34,373 nucleotides of DNA from Clostridia bacterium. Its GTDB lineage: Bacteria; Bacillota_A; Clostridia; Oscillospirales; CAG-272. The notes under the pieces were generated by a model. The model worked only from the letters and a program-made list of their open reading frames with translations, ran no database searches and was not told where the DNA came from. A program made the position numbers and the translations under genes. Shown one piece after another: positions 7,823-16,184 of the stretch. The stretch lies in contig JAGBRZ010000075.1 in NCBI GenBank assembly GCA_017632155.1, positions 1-34,373 of the forward strand, given 5' to 3'. The stretch's first letter is position 1. The number at the start of each line of letters is the position of its first letter.

Positions 7823-8574
7823 TGAATAAATACCTCAAAAATCTCGAAAAGATAGAATTTGTTGTCACATACGCCTGCACGGGCAGATGCAAGCATTGCT
7901 CGGAGGGCGATCATAAGTCTTGCGGAGTTCATATGGATCCCGCCGTTGCCGCCGATGCAGTCAAAAAGATCACCGCAGCGTACCCGATAAAAACGGTTAT
8001 GACTTTTGGCGGCGAGCCTTTGCTTTATCCCGAAACTGTTTATGCCGTTATGAAAAACGCAAGTGAGCTGAATATCCCAAAACGGCAAATTATAACCAAC
8101 GGCTATTTTTCAAAGGATGCCGCGTGCATTCGTGAGGTTGCTCGAAGACTTGCGGAATCGGGTGTTAACGATCTGAGGCTTTCCGCAGATGCGTTTCATC
8201 AGGAATATATCCCGCTTGAACCCGTCAAAATCTTTGCAGAAGAGGCAAAGGCGGCGGGCATACCCATCCGAATTCAACCCGCGTGGCTCGTCAGCCGCGA
8301 TGACGGAAATGAGTATAACATAATAACAAAACAAATAATTTCCGAATTTGCAGAGCTTGGGATCAAAGAGGCAGACGGCAACGTGATATTCCCCGAGGGC
8401 AACGCGCTGAAATATTTTGCCGAATATTTTGCCGATTCCGCACCCGATAATCCTTATGTCGAGGATCCCGCAGACGTCAGGTGCATATCCTTTGATCCGG
8501 ACGGAACAGCCCTCGGCGGGAATGTGTATGAAAAGGATATAATTGAGTTACTTGAAAACTATAAACCGATGTAA
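7822..8574 (+). CDS. Radical SAM protein
   Basis: A 250-residue cytoplasmic enzyme with CTGRCKHC at 19-26 (CxxxCxxC, the site-differentiated 4Fe-4S cluster that cleaves S-adenosylmethionine) and the SAM-contact motif GGEP near 63-66. The C terminus (VRCISFDPDG) resembles the start of a SPASM/twitch region but has too few cysteines for auxiliary clusters. The substrate is unknown. It shares one base with the PHP gene stop, and a terminator follows directly, so the two form a closed bicistronic unit. There is no small peptide gene next to it that would suggest RiPP maturation. Confidence 0.8.
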   Translation: MNKYLKNLEKIEFVVTYACTGRCKHCSEGDHKSCGVHMDPAVAADAVKKITAAYPIKTVMTFGGEPLLYPETVYAVMKNASELNIPKRQIITNGYFSKDAACIREVARRLAESGVNDLRLSADAFHQEYIPLEPVKIFAEEAKAAGIPIRIQPAWLVSRDDGNEYNIITKQIISEFAELGIKEADGNVIFPEGNALKYFAEYFADSAPDNPYVEDPADVRCISFDPDGTALGGNVYEKDIIELLENYKPM

Positions 8575-8578
8575 AGAA

Positions 8579-8619
8579 ATGCCAGTGAGTAATCTAAGAA
8601 AACTTATCGGCATAGTTTT
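8579..8619 (+). terminator. Probable terminator of the PHP / radical SAM operon
   Basis: ATGCCAGTGAGT (8579-8590) pairs with ACTTATCGGCAT (8602-8613), 12 positions with one mismatch and two G-U pairs, then AGTTTT. The stem is less stable than the other terminators in the window. Confidence 0.55.
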
Positions 8620-8644
8620 GAGTTGGTTTGTCTATAGAAAAATG

Positions 8645-8673
8645 TTGAAATAATAGTGATTTTATGTTATAGT
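8645..8673 (+). promoter_or_regulatory. Probable promoter of the GIY-YIG gene
   Basis: TTGAAA (8645-8650), 17 bp, TATAGT (8668-8673). A second TATAAT at 8678-8683 lacks a -35 at the right distance. Confidence 0.55.
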
Positions 8674-8709
8674 GTCTTATAATTTCATGAAAGTGAGGTG
8701 TGTAATCAA

Positions 8710-9951
8710 ATGGGAAAGTATGATATGTTATTCAAACATATTGATTTGCTTTCAGGCGAAGATTTCGGAAAATGGTTTTCTGATAAAGAAAATGACGGCT
8801 CTGTGGAGCGACCTATTCAAATGCCTTACTTTATCTATTCCCAGGTGGTAGATGATTTTGTTACTGATGTTCACCTATGCTGGGAAAAGTCTGGGTTTCA
8901 AGATTATTTGCAGGTTTTGAGATCTCATAATATAGAATGGTGTAGCCAGTCCATGAGCAATGTCGATGTATCTGTGCTGCCGTCTGAGGTCATTCTTGCG
9001 CTGTTGTTTGGAGCTGCACGAGCTGAAAAAATCTGTGATGGAGCGTTGCTGGGATTTTTGAAAGATGGAAGTATTCAAAAATGGTTGATATCATTAAAAG
9101 AGAAAGCTGAGGCCGAGAATAAGATGCGAATTATATTAGATGATTTGTTAAGGATCCCCGATTCGGAATCACATAATGTTAAGATTAGATTCAATCAACA
9201 TGATGGTAGTGATGATCCCATGGATTTGTATTTACAAAATCCTGAAATTATAAACTCACAGTGGCTTTTTTGGAGAAATAAGCAAAGATTCTTCAGCGTT
9301 GGGCAAATAGCAATTTGTTTGATGAAATTATCGAACGATGAGTGGCTTTTGACAACAATTAAGCGTGTGATACAGGAACTTAACGTCACAAATGGTGTTA
9401 ATTATATTGGAGAGGAACTTCAAAAGTACAGTCAATATTTTGGACGAGTAAAGATTAAATATCATAGAACTTCACAAACACAGGGTATGTTTTATAATAC
9501 GGTGCGTGATGAGCTCGAGGTGCTTGAAATATTGCCAAATATATTTGATGGTGATGAATTCCCTGGATATGATAAGGTCCGTCTTTCTTACACACAGCTG
9601 AAATCGATTATCGACAGAAAAAAGAAAAGCTGGATAGCTGCTCTTGAAAATCAAAAAGCCGTGTATCTTATTACGGATAAAAACAACGGAAAACTGTATG
9701 TTGGTTCTGCGACGAGTGAAAGGGGAATGTTGCTATCTCGTTGGATGAATTATGCAGATAGTGGTCACGGAGGTAATATTGAACTAAAAAAGCTTATCAA
9801 TGAAAAAGGTTTCGGTTATGTAAAAAATAATTTCCAATATTCAATTTTGGAAAATTATAACGCCAAAGTTGATGACCATATTATATTAGATAGAGAATCG
9901 TGGTGGAAAGAAATACTACAGAGTAGGCGATTCGGATATAATGATAACTGA
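8710..9951 (+). CDS. DUF6508 domain fused to a GIY-YIG nuclease domain
   Basis: A 413-residue protein. The N-terminal 130 residues match what I know as DUF6508 (MPYFIYSQVVDDFV, then LPSEVILALLFGAARAE and a CDGALLGFLKDGSIQKWL segment). Residues 316-405 form a GIY-YIG endonuclease domain: VYLIT and LYVGSA supply the two tyrosine motifs, followed by the arginine of LLSRW and the glutamate of DRESWWK, so the catalytic set appears complete. The domain belongs to an uncharacterised GIY-YIG subgroup. ATG at 8710 is preferred over the GTG at 8698, which lies inside the GAGGTG ribosome site. The coding sequence is visibly more AT-rich than its neighbours, suggesting recent transfer. A role in DNA modification, defence or repair is possible but unproven. 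Confidence 0.8.
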   Translation: MGKYDMLFKHIDLLSGEDFGKWFSDKENDGSVERPIQMPYFIYSQVVDDFVTDVHLCWEKSGFQDYLQVLRSHNIEWCSQSMSNVDVSVLPSEVILALLFGAARAEKICDGALLGFLKDGSIQKWLISLKEKAEAENKMRIILDDLLRIPDSESHNVKIRFNQHDGSDDPMDLYLQNPEIINSQWLFWRNKQRFFSVGQIAICLMKLSNDEWLLTTIKRVIQELNVTNGVNYIGEELQKYSQYFGRVKIKYHRTSQTQGMFYNTVRDELEVLEILPNIFDGDEFPGYDKVRLSYTQLKSIIDRKKKSWIAALENQKAVYLITDKNNGKLYVGSATSERGMLLSRWMNYADSGHGGNIELKKLINEKGFGYVKNNFQYSILENYNAKVDDHIILDRESWWKEILQSRRFGYNDN

Positions 9952-9959
9952 ATAAGATA

Positions 9960-9994
9960 CCGCTGAGGAATCATCCGACTCCTCAGCGGCGTTT
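9960..9994. terminator. Bidirectional terminator between convergent genes
   Basis: CCGCTGAGGA (9960-9969) pairs perfectly with TCCTCAGCGG (9980-9989). A GTTTT tract follows on the plus strand. It separates the GIY-YIG gene from the convergent acetyltransferase. Confidence 0.8.
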
Positions 9995-9999
9995 TACAT

Positions 10000-10653
10000 T
10001 TATCTTACGACCGAAGAATGTCTATAGATATAGAATTCTTCCTGACTGGGCGCCCAGGCTTTTTCCTTGGGCGGGAAGGTGGCATCGAAGGCTTCGACTG
10101 CGGCGGTATCATCGCAACAATCGGCGGCGGTGGAGGCGATATACATCCACTTTTTGCCCTCAAGTGCACCGGGTACGAGCTCGCAGACGAGGAGCGCTGT
10201 CGGATAATTGCCGGCGCGCACGAAGCTTACGTCCTTCTTTTTGCAGCTCACAAAGCCGCGGCTGACGTAATTTCCGGGATTTCCGAAATTGATGTTGACA
10301 TCGTAGCCCATCTTGCGCGCAACCTCAAAGGAGTGCTCGATCAGAATCTTGCCGAGCTTCTGTCTTTGGTATTTCGGCGCAACGCAAAGCGGACCGAAGG
10401 AGAGGATCTCCTTTCTCTCGCCCTGCTCGTCCTCAAGCCACGCCTTGGTATACATAATGTTGCCGATGATCTCGCCGTCCATCTCAAGCACGAAGGCAAG
10501 TTCGGGGATAAAATCGGGATGATTTCTCATCATATGAACAAAATAATGCTCGTCCGCGCCCGGCTTGTAAACGTTCCAAAATGCCTCGCGGGTGAGTTCT
10601 TCTACTGCTCTGTAATCCTTTTCGGTTTCGTTTCGTATGATAATATTTTCCAT
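10000..10653 (-). CDS. GNAT-family N-acetyltransferase
   Basis: A 217-residue protein with a GNAT fold at residues 3-150. The acetyl-CoA-binding segment GPLCVAPKYQRQKLGKILI lies near 86-104, and a YVSRGF block matches the conserved C-terminal beta-alpha part. The remainder (about 150-217) is a short extension seen in YhbS-type acetyltransferases. The acceptor is not predictable from sequence. The start at 10653 has an AGGT ribosome site and directly follows a near-consensus promoter. It is transcribed alone, divergently from the FGGY kinase. Confidence 0.82.
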   Translation of the reverse strand: MENIIIRNETEKDYRAVEELTREAFWNVYKPGADEHYFVHMMRNHPDFIPELAFVLEMDGEIIGNIMYTKAWLEDEQGERKEILSFGPLCVAPKYQRQKLGKILIEHSFEVARKMGYDVNINFGNPGNYVSRGFVSCKKKDVSFVRAGNYPTALLVCELVPGALEGKKWMYIASTAADCCDDTAAVEAFDATFPPKEKAWAPSQEEFYIYRHSSVVR

Positions 10654-10683
10654 TGTCGTTACCTCGAATAAAATTGTGGCTTT

Positions 10684-10712
10684 ATTATATCACAAAAGCT
10701 CAACAAGGTCAA
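10684..10712 (-). promoter_or_regulatory. Sigma-A promoter of the GNAT gene
   Basis: Minus strand TTGACC (10707-10712), 17 bp, TATAAT (10684-10689). Only five bases separate its -35 hexamer from that of the divergent kinase promoter, so the two RNA polymerases probably compete or are co-regulated. Confidence 0.8.
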
Positions 10713-10717
10713 CCCGA

Positions 10718-10746
10718 TTGACAAGAATCATCAAATATGTTATAAT
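10718..10746 (+). promoter_or_regulatory. Sigma-A promoter of the FGGY kinase gene
   Basis: TTGACA (10718-10723), 17 bp, TATAAT (10741-10746), a perfect consensus. No catabolite-repression site was recognised around it. Confidence 0.85.
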
Positions 10747-10783
10747 TAATACATCCTAACTCGCATTTTGAACGAGGTATGAT

Positions 10784-12253
10784 ATGAGTAAATACATTTT
10801 GGGAATAGACCAAGGCACCACGGGTGTCACTGCGATGCTGTTTGATAAAGATCTCGCGCCCGTGTCGCGCGGATATTGCGAGATCGGGCAGTTTTACCCC
10901 AAAAACGGTTGGGTCGAACACGATCCCGAGAATATATGGGAATCCGTGAAGAATGCTGCGGCGGAGGCTATGAAAAATGCCAATGCATCTGTCGAAGATA
11001 TTCTCGCCATCGGCATCGACCACGAGGGCGAAAGCGCGATGATCTGGGATAAGGAAACGGGCAAGCCGTTTTATCCCGCGATTGTTTGGCAAGACAAGCG
11101 AACGGCTTCCCGTGCTGAGGAGCTTGAAGCGGAGTATGGCGATCTTTTTCGTCGGAAAGCAGCTCTTTCACTCGACAGTTATTTCAGCGCGACGAAGATA
11201 GAATGGATCATCAAAAATATTCCCGAAAGCCGCCGCGGTATTGCGGGCAATATGGATGCGTGGATCCTCTATAAAATGACGGGCGGCAAGGAGCACAAGA
11301 CGGACTCATCGACCGCTTCGCGTACGATGCTTTATAACATTGAATCCGGAGAATGGGATGCCGAACTTTGCTCCGTTTTGGGCATTGATAGTGAAATATT
11401 ACCCGAGATCGGCGACAGCGCGCATATTTTCGGGATATCCGCTCCCGATGCGTTTTTAGGCATCCGTGCCCCTATTGGTGCAATGCTTTGCGATCAGCAG
11501 GCAGCGCTTCTGGGGCAAGGATGTGTCAGAAAAGGAATGCTCAAAACCACCTATGGCACGGGTTGCTTTATGCTGATGAACACGGGCGACCGTCCCGTAT
11601 ATTCGCAAAACGGACTCGTTACAACCGTTGCGTGGCAGATCGAAGGTAAGCGCACATTTGCGCTCGACGGCGGAGTTTACGATGCGGGAACTGCTATACA
11701 ATGGCTTCGCGACGGGCTCGGAATCATCAAGTCGGCAAGCGAATGCTCCGATCTCGCGCTGTCGGTCAAGGACAACGGCGGCGTTTATTTCGTCCCCGCA
11801 TTCAGCGGACTCGGCGCGCCGCATCACGATCCCTATGCCCGCGGAATGATGATTGGTCTGACTCGCGGCACCTCAGGCGCACATATCGTCCGCGCCGCAG
11901 ATGAAGCGATGGCATATCAGGTTGCCGACCTCGTTAAGTGTATGGAAAACGACACCGACACGCCCATCGCGCTAATGAGATGCGACGGCGGTGCGGTGCG
12001 CGATAAGTTTTTGATGCAATTTCAATCCGATATGCTTGATATCCCGATCGAGATACCCGACTGCACCGAAGCAACCGCGCGCGGAGCCGCCTTCGCCGCC
12101 GCTGTTGGTGTAGGAATTGCAAAGATCGAGGATGCAGAATCTCTTTTTGAGGTGAAAATAAGATATACTCCCGCGATGACCGCCGACGAACGTAACCGTC
12201 TGCAAAATGAGTGGCATCGTGCGGTTGAGAGGGTGAAAAAATGGCAAGGATAA
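10784..12253 (+). CDS. FGGY-family carbohydrate kinase, glycerol-kinase-like
   Basis: The 489 residues follow the glycerol kinase pattern: GIDQGTTG at 7-14, WVEHDPENIW at 43-52, WDKETGKPFYPAIVWQDKRT at 88-107, DQQAALLGQG from 237, GTGCF, and the FGGY-type GLGAPHHDPYARG. Of the glycerol-contacting residues of E. coli GlpK, the Glu (E83 here), Tyr (Y133) and Asp (D237) are kept, but the position of Arg83 is glycine (G82, in DHEGES instead of NQRET). Substrate is therefore likely a different polyol or sugar. There is no adjacent glycerol facilitator or glycerol-3-phosphate dehydrogenase. ATG at 10784 follows an AGGT ribosome site. Its stop codon lies at the edge of the palindromic terminator. 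Confidence 0.82.
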   Translation: MSKYILGIDQGTTGVTAMLFDKDLAPVSRGYCEIGQFYPKNGWVEHDPENIWESVKNAAAEAMKNANASVEDILAIGIDHEGESAMIWDKETGKPFYPAIVWQDKRTASRAEELEAEYGDLFRRKAALSLDSYFSATKIEWIIKNIPESRRGIAGNMDAWILYKMTGGKEHKTDSSTASRTMLYNIESGEWDAELCSVLGIDSEILPEIGDSAHIFGISAPDAFLGIRAPIGAMLCDQQAALLGQGCVRKGMLKTTYGTGCFMLMNTGDRPVYSQNGLVTTVAWQIEGKRTFALDGGVYDAGTAIQWLRDGLGIIKSASECSDLALSVKDNGGVYFVPAFSGLGAPHHDPYARGMMIGLTRGTSGAHIVRAADEAMAYQVADLVKCMENDTDTPIALMRCDGGAVRDKFLMQFQSDMLDIPIEIPDCTEATARGAAFAAAVGVGIAKIEDAESLFEVKIRYTPAMTADERNRLQNEWHRAVERVKKWQG

Positions 12254-12285
12254 AAAATCAGGATGGAGCTCCATCCTGATTTTTT
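12252..12285. terminator. Perfect 34-bp palindromic bidirectional terminator
   Basis: Seventeen bases (AAAAAATCAGGATGGAG) are followed immediately by their exact reverse complement, giving an A-tract, GC-rich stem and T-tract in both directions. It overlaps the stop codons of both convergent genes (TAA at 12251-12253 and TAA at 12284-12286). Confidence 0.9.
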
Positions 12286-12808
12286 ATATCCCGTAAGTAC
12301 CCGTTATCGGATCGAGGAAAATGCCAATCTCAGGCGTTCTGAAAGTGAAAACGACAAACAGCAAGGCGATCACGCAGAGCACCGCAAATGCGAGTTTTGA
12401 TGACTTGCACTTTACTTTTCTCGAGTTAAACAGCCGAGTTTCGTAAATGTATGCTACCGCGGCGGAAATAAAAAAGATCGCAATATTTATCCAATCGGGC
12501 GATTTTTCGATAACTCCGTTGTATGTATAAAAGATTATGGGAATCAATGCAAGTCCTAAAAGAATCCCGCGCAGCTTGACGCACCAAAAATCTTCTCTGT
12601 CGCGGAGGAAAAAGCTCTGCACTATGGCATAGATGAACATCGGCCAAAAGAGCAGCTTCATATGCTCCCAAGTCGATTCATTTACGCCCGAAAAGGGCGC
12701 GATCCACGCCGCCCCGCCGAGCAGGTCATATAAAAAATGCAACAGCGTTCCTCCAGCCGCCGCAACTCCGAAACCTACGAATTCCCACATAGAAATGGAT
12801 CTTTTCAT
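12284..12808 (-). CDS. DUF6512-family integral membrane protein
   Basis: A 174-residue protein with about five hydrophobic segments (roughly 8-28, 50-67, 80-98, 104-122 and 137-155). The conserved family block near the first loop is recognisable: GTLLHFLYDLLGG followed by FSGVNESTWEHMKLLFWP. The function of DUF6512 is unknown. The start at 12808 follows GTGAGGTG with proper spacing. A TATAAT (12835-12840 on the minus strand) is present but without a clear -35. It is monocistronic and divergent from the Nudix operon. Confidence 0.78.
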   Translation of the reverse strand: MKRSISMWEFVGFGVAAAGGTLLHFLYDLLGGAAWIAPFSGVNESTWEHMKLLFWPMFIYAIVQSFFLRDREDFWCVKLRGILLGLALIPIIFYTYNGVIEKSPDWINIAIFFISAAVAYIYETRLFNSRKVKCKSSKLAFAVLCVIALLFVVFTFRTPEIGIFLDPITGTYGI

Positions 12809-12883
12809 AATTTCACCTCACGTTCTTTTTTGAAATTATATTCCCGGCGGTGCGAAATAATTATCTTAATTGCTGATTCACTA

Positions 12884-12912
12884 TTGAAATTAATATATTT
12901 TTTTGATATAAT
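12884..12912 (+). promoter_or_regulatory. Sigma-A promoter of the nine-gene operon
   Basis: TTGAAA (12884-12889), 17 bp, TATAAT (12907-12912). Downstream no intrinsic terminator is visible before 21705, so this promoter may feed a very long transcript. Confidence 0.8.
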
Positions 12913-12942
12913 TAAATAAATATATCTTTGAGGTAAACCGAT

Positions 12943-13332
12943 ATGACCGAAGTCGTTGCCGCCCTCATTTGGCAGGGTGAAAAGTTTATGATCTGCCAGC
13001 GCCCCGCACACAAGGCGAGAGGGCTTCTTTGGGAGTTCGTCGGCGGAAAGGTCGAAGCGGGCGAAATAAAAGAACAAGCGCTGATCCGCGAGTGCAGAGA
13101 AGAGCTTGATGTTCTTCTGTCCGTTGGTGACGTATTTATGGACGTCCTCCACGAATATCCCGATCTGACCGTGCACCTGACCTTGTTTAATGCTACAATA
13201 GCCGAGGGCATCCCGCAAAAGCTTGAGCACAATGACATCAAATGGATCACACCGAGCGAGATCGGTGACTACGATTTTTGCCCCGCAGACGAGGAAATAT
13301 TAAAGGAGATCGTAAAGAGATATGGGAAATGA
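12943..13332 (+). CDS. Nudix hydrolase, MutT-like (8-oxo-dGTP diphosphatase type)
   Basis: A 129-residue Nudix protein. The Nudix box is intact (GGKVEAGE, then RECREEL, about residues 35-57), giving the metal-binding glutamates. The short length, the ICQRP strand and the WEFVGGK context are typical of the MutT/CTP pyrophosphohydrolase group that removes oxidised nucleotides. GAGG lies ahead of the ATG at 12943. The next gene starts inside its 3' end (11-bp overlap), so they are translationally coupled. Other nucleotide substrates cannot be excluded. Confidence 0.82.
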   Translation: MTEVVAALIWQGEKFMICQRPAHKARGLLWEFVGGKVEAGEIKEQALIRECREELDVLLSVGDVFMDVLHEYPDLTVHLTLFNATIAEGIPQKLEHNDIKWITPSEIGDYDFCPADEEILKEIVKRYGK

Positions 13333-13678
13333 ACGAATTTACAATATGCTTTTTTCAAATGTCTATCCTCTGCTGATTGCAAAGGCTGAGAAAAAGAACC
13401 GTACTCGGGCGGAGGTAAATGAGCTGACTTCGTGGCTCACCGGCTACACTGCCGAACAGATCGAATCATATCTTTCGACAGACCTCACTTATGGCGACTT
13501 TTTCCGAAACGCGCCCGCCTTGAATCCAAACCGTACACTCATCAAGGGAACGGTCTGCGGTGTTCGTGTGGAGAATGTTGAAGAAGACCTGATGCGCGAG
13601 ATGAGGTATCTCGATAAGCTCGTTGATGAGCTTGCGAAGGGGAAAACTATGGAGAAAATTATCAGAGGAGGAATTTAA
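13322..13678 (+). CDS. DUF2200-family protein
   Basis: A 118-residue protein with the full DUF2200 pattern: [20 protein letters not shown] at the N terminus, an LTSWLTGY segment, and near the C terminus [13 protein letters not shown] and [13 protein letters not shown]. The family is small, soluble and widely conserved, with no established function. It overlaps the Nudix gene by 11 bp and ends one base before the next start. Confidence 0.85.
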   Translation: MGNERIYNMLFSNVYPLLIAKAEKKNRTRAEVNELTSWLTGYTAEQIESYLSTDLTYGDFFRNAPALNPNRTLIKGTVCGVRVENVEEDLMREMRYLDKLVDELAKGKTMEKIIRGGI

Positions 13679-13679
13679 T

Positions 13680-14243
13680 ATGCGTAAAAATTTCGGACCC
13701 AAAACCTGGCTTTATCCTATGCCCGTGCTTATCGTGGGCACTTATGACGAAAACGGCTCGCCCAACGCTATGAATGCGGCTTGGGGCGGTATTTACGACA
13801 CAAATTTGGTCATGGTATGCCTTGCGGACGACCACAAGACCACGGAAAATATCAAGAAAACGGGGGCGTTCACCCTCAGCTTTGCCACGGCAAAGACAGT
13901 TGTTCCCTGCGACTACGTCGGCATCGTTTCGGCAAATGACGAGCCCGATAAGTTCGCAAAAGCGGGTTTCCACGCTACCAAGAGCGAATACGTCAACGCG
14001 CCCATCATCGACGAACTGCCGATGACGGTTGAGTGCAAGCTTCTCAAATTCAATGAGGATGGAATCTGCATCGGCGAGATCGTCAACGTCAGCGCTGACG
14101 ATAGCATCCTCGATGAAAAGGGCAAGGTCGATGCGAAAAAGCTCGATCCCATCATTTACGATAGCGTAACACACGCATATTGGAACTTTGGTGAAAAGGT
14201 TGGCAAGGCTTTTTCGGATGGAATGAAGATCAAGTTAAAATGA
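13680..14243 (+). CDS. Flavin reductase-like FMN-binding split-barrel protein
   Basis: The 187 residues follow the flavin-reductase-like fold: an N-terminal [20 protein letters not shown] strand pair, an AAWGG motif, and [17 protein letters not shown] in the middle. Such proteins bind FMN and either supply reduced flavin or act on small redox substrates. The ATG at 13680 is chosen because AGAGGAGG precedes it and the family N terminus begins there; the longer frame back to 13623 runs into the preceding gene. It overlaps the following acetyltransferase by 4 bp (ATGA). Confidence 0.82.
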   Translation: MRKNFGPKTWLYPMPVLIVGTYDENGSPNAMNAAWGGIYDTNLVMVCLADDHKTTENIKKTGAFTLSFATAKTVVPCDYVGIVSANDEPDKFAKAGFHATKSEYVNAPIIDELPMTVECKLLKFNEDGICIGEIVNVSADDSILDEKGKVDAKKLDPIIYDSVTHAYWNFGEKVGKAFSDGMKIKLK

Positions 14244-14773
14244 TACTTGAAACAAAGCGCATCATTCTTCGCCCGTGGTGCGAGAATGATGCAGAGGAAT
14301 TATACAAATACGCAAGCGACCCCGAAGTCGGTCCTCCCGCGGGATGGTTGCCGCACACGAGCGTGGAAAACAGCCGCGAGATCATTCGCACGGTGCTTTC
14401 CGCGCCAGAAACCTACGCGGTTTGCCTGAAAGAGGACGGCAAGCCGATCGGAAGTGTTGGTCTGCACCGCAACGACATCGCCGAGGATGATGACGAATAT
14501 GAGCTCGGATATTGGATCGGCAAGCCTTTCTGGGGCAAAGGACTTATTCCGGAAGCCTCGCGCGAGATGCTTCGTCACGCTTTTGAGGATCTCGGTATGA
14601 ATCGCATTTGGTGCGGTCACTACGATGGCAACGTCAAATCCCGCCGCGTAATGGAAAAGCTCGGATTTGTCTATCATCACACCACAGAAGGCATCGAGCT
14701 CCCCACCCTCGGCGAGATCCGCACGGGTCACGTATTGCTTCTTACAAAGGAAGATTGGAAGAAAAATGCTTAA
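14240..14773 (+). CDS. GNAT acetyltransferase, RimJ/RimL type
   Basis: A 177-residue protein beginning with the RimJ/RimL signature [21 protein letters not shown]. The acetyl-CoA segment [20 protein letters not shown] and the [13 protein letters not shown] block follow in order. Family members acetylate ribosomal protein N termini, amino acids or antibiotics; the target here is unknown. The start overlaps the upstream stop by 4 bp, and its own end overlaps the next gene by 8 bp. Confidence 0.83.
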   Translation: MILETKRIILRPWCENDAEELYKYASDPEVGPPAGWLPHTSVENSREIIRTVLSAPETYAVCLKEDGKPIGSVGLHRNDIAEDDDEYELGYWIGKPFWGKGLIPEASREMLRHAFEDLGMNRIWCGHYDGNVKSRRVMEKLGFVYHHTTEGIELPTLGEIRTGHVLLLTKEDWKKNA

Positions 14774-15515
14774 AAAATTATATGACAAAAGCCGAATATG
14801 GTTTGCACTCGCGTGGATAATCGCATATTGTGTGCTGATGTCCGCGGGAGATTCGATCTCAGCATCAATAGGAGTGGAAAAATCGATAACACTTCCCATC
14901 GGCATTTTTCTTTCGGTAATATTGCTGTCTTTTTTGAAGAAAAACGGATTGTTTGAAGCTTACGGCATTTGTGCTTCAAAGGCAACTGCGCGTTCAATGC
15001 TCTATTATCTGCCCGTTATGGTTATGCTGACGACAAATCTTTGGTACGGCGTGACAATGAATTACGGCTTGCCCGAAACTCTGCTTTACATACTTTCTAT
15101 GTTTTGCGTTGGATTTTTGGAGGAAGTTATCTTCCGCGGACTGCTTTTTAATGCTATGCGTGAGGATAGCGTAAAGTGGGCGGTTATCGTTTCAAGCGTG
15201 ACTTTTGGGATCGGGCATATTATAAATCTCGTGAACGGTTCGGGCGCGGAGCTTATCCCGAATCTGCTTCAGGTGGTATACGCAACCGCCGCGGGATTTA
15301 TGTTCGTGATGATCTATTGTAAGACCCAAAGTCTTATGGGATGTATCGTCATTCACGGACTTTTCAATGCGCTGAGCGTATTTGCAAACGAGGCTGGAGC
15401 AACAAATGAAATGCGAATAATTTTCGCTCTTTTGCTAACCGCCATTACATCCGCGTATGCGGTGTATCTTGCTTGGACGATGAAAACAATTCTTCGCAAT
15501 GAGGAAAAAGAATGA
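14766..15515 (+). CDS. CPBP-family intramembrane metalloprotease
   Basis: A 249-residue polytopic membrane protein. Three catalytic motifs of the CPBP/Abi family are present: EEVIFRG (E119, E120, R124), FGIGH (H151) and HGLFNAL (H197). These build a metal site within the membrane. About seven hydrophobic segments can be seen. Bacterial members are linked to bacteriocin self-immunity or prenyl-protein-like processing, but no bacteriocin gene is nearby. The ATG at 14766 is taken because it follows AAGGAAG and gives a natural KK-rich N terminus; the longer frame from 14667 overlaps the acetyltransferase by over 100 bp. Confidence 0.85.
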   Translation: MLKKLYDKSRIWFALAWIIAYCVLMSAGDSISASIGVEKSITLPIGIFLSVILLSFLKKNGLFEAYGICASKATARSMLYYLPVMVMLTTNLWYGVTMNYGLPETLLYILSMFCVGFLEEVIFRGLLFNAMREDSVKWAVIVSSVTFGIGHIINLVNGSGAELIPNLLQVVYATAAGFMFVMIYCKTQSLMGCIVIHGLFNALSVFANEAGATNEMRIIFALLLTAITSAYAVYLAWTMKTILRNEEKE

Positions 15516-16180
15516 AGATCGAAAATAACATCTTAAAGCACTATCTCAAAAACGTATATTTCATCACGGGAACTGCCTATGCGGGAAAATCTACTATGGT
15601 AAAAATGCTTGCCGAGCGATACGGCTTGACCGAATGCGGCGAGAATTACCATATGGCGGTATCCGAGCGTGTTGCAACGCCCGAAACGCACCCCGACCTC
15701 TGCTATAATCGTCAGCTCACCGATTGGCGGGAGTTTGTCACCCGCCCGCCCGAGGAATATGAACGATGGATATATGCCGTCGGTCGCGAAGCGGCTGAGT
15801 TTGAAGTCCCGGAGCTGATTGCAATATCGCAAGATCAAAAGGTTATAGTTGATACGAATATTCCAATCGATCTGCTCAAAGAAATTTCGGATTACAACCA
15901 CGTTGCGGTGATGATCTCGCCGCAGTCGATGAGCGTTGAGCGTTTCTTCGACCGCAGCGATCCCGATAAGCAGTTTCTTTTGAATGTAATCGATTCTTGC
16001 GACGATCCCGTTTCAGTGATGGAAAACTACCGTCAAGGACTCGCAATGATAAACAGTAAAGAGCATTACGACGAATACGCAAACAGCGGATTTTTCACTG
16101 TCGTTCGTGAGGATAACTGCATCGATAGCAGAGAAGAAGTTTGCGATATACTCGCAAAGCATTTTGGATTTACGGAGTAA
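15512..16180 (+). CDS. P-loop kinase-like ATPase
   Basis: A 222-residue protein with a Walker A motif GTAYAGKST (20-28) right after a hydrophobic strand (VYFIT), as in small AAA-type or shikimate/nucleoside kinase-like proteins. A VIVDTN strand at about 110-115 could serve as Walker B. No family-specific substrate motif was recognised. It overlaps the protease gene by 4 bp (ATGA), and a GGAG ribosome site for the next gene lies in its last codons. Confidence 0.7.
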   Translation: MKIENNILKHYLKNVYFITGTAYAGKSTMVKMLAERYGLTECGENYHMAVSERVATPETHPDLCYNRQLTDWREFVTRPPEEYERWIYAVGREAAEFEVPELIAISQDQKVIVDTNIPIDLLKEISDYNHVAVMISPQSMSVERFFDRSDPDKQFLLNVIDSCDDPVSVMENYRQGLAMINSKEHYDEYANSGFFTVVREDNCIDSREEVCDILAKHFGFTE

Positions 16181-16184
16181 AAAT

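Noticed and set aside
10018..10671. A 217-residue open frame antisense to the GNAT gene
   Set aside because: Mirror of the acetyltransferase, which has an intact acetyl-CoA motif, promoter and ribosome site.
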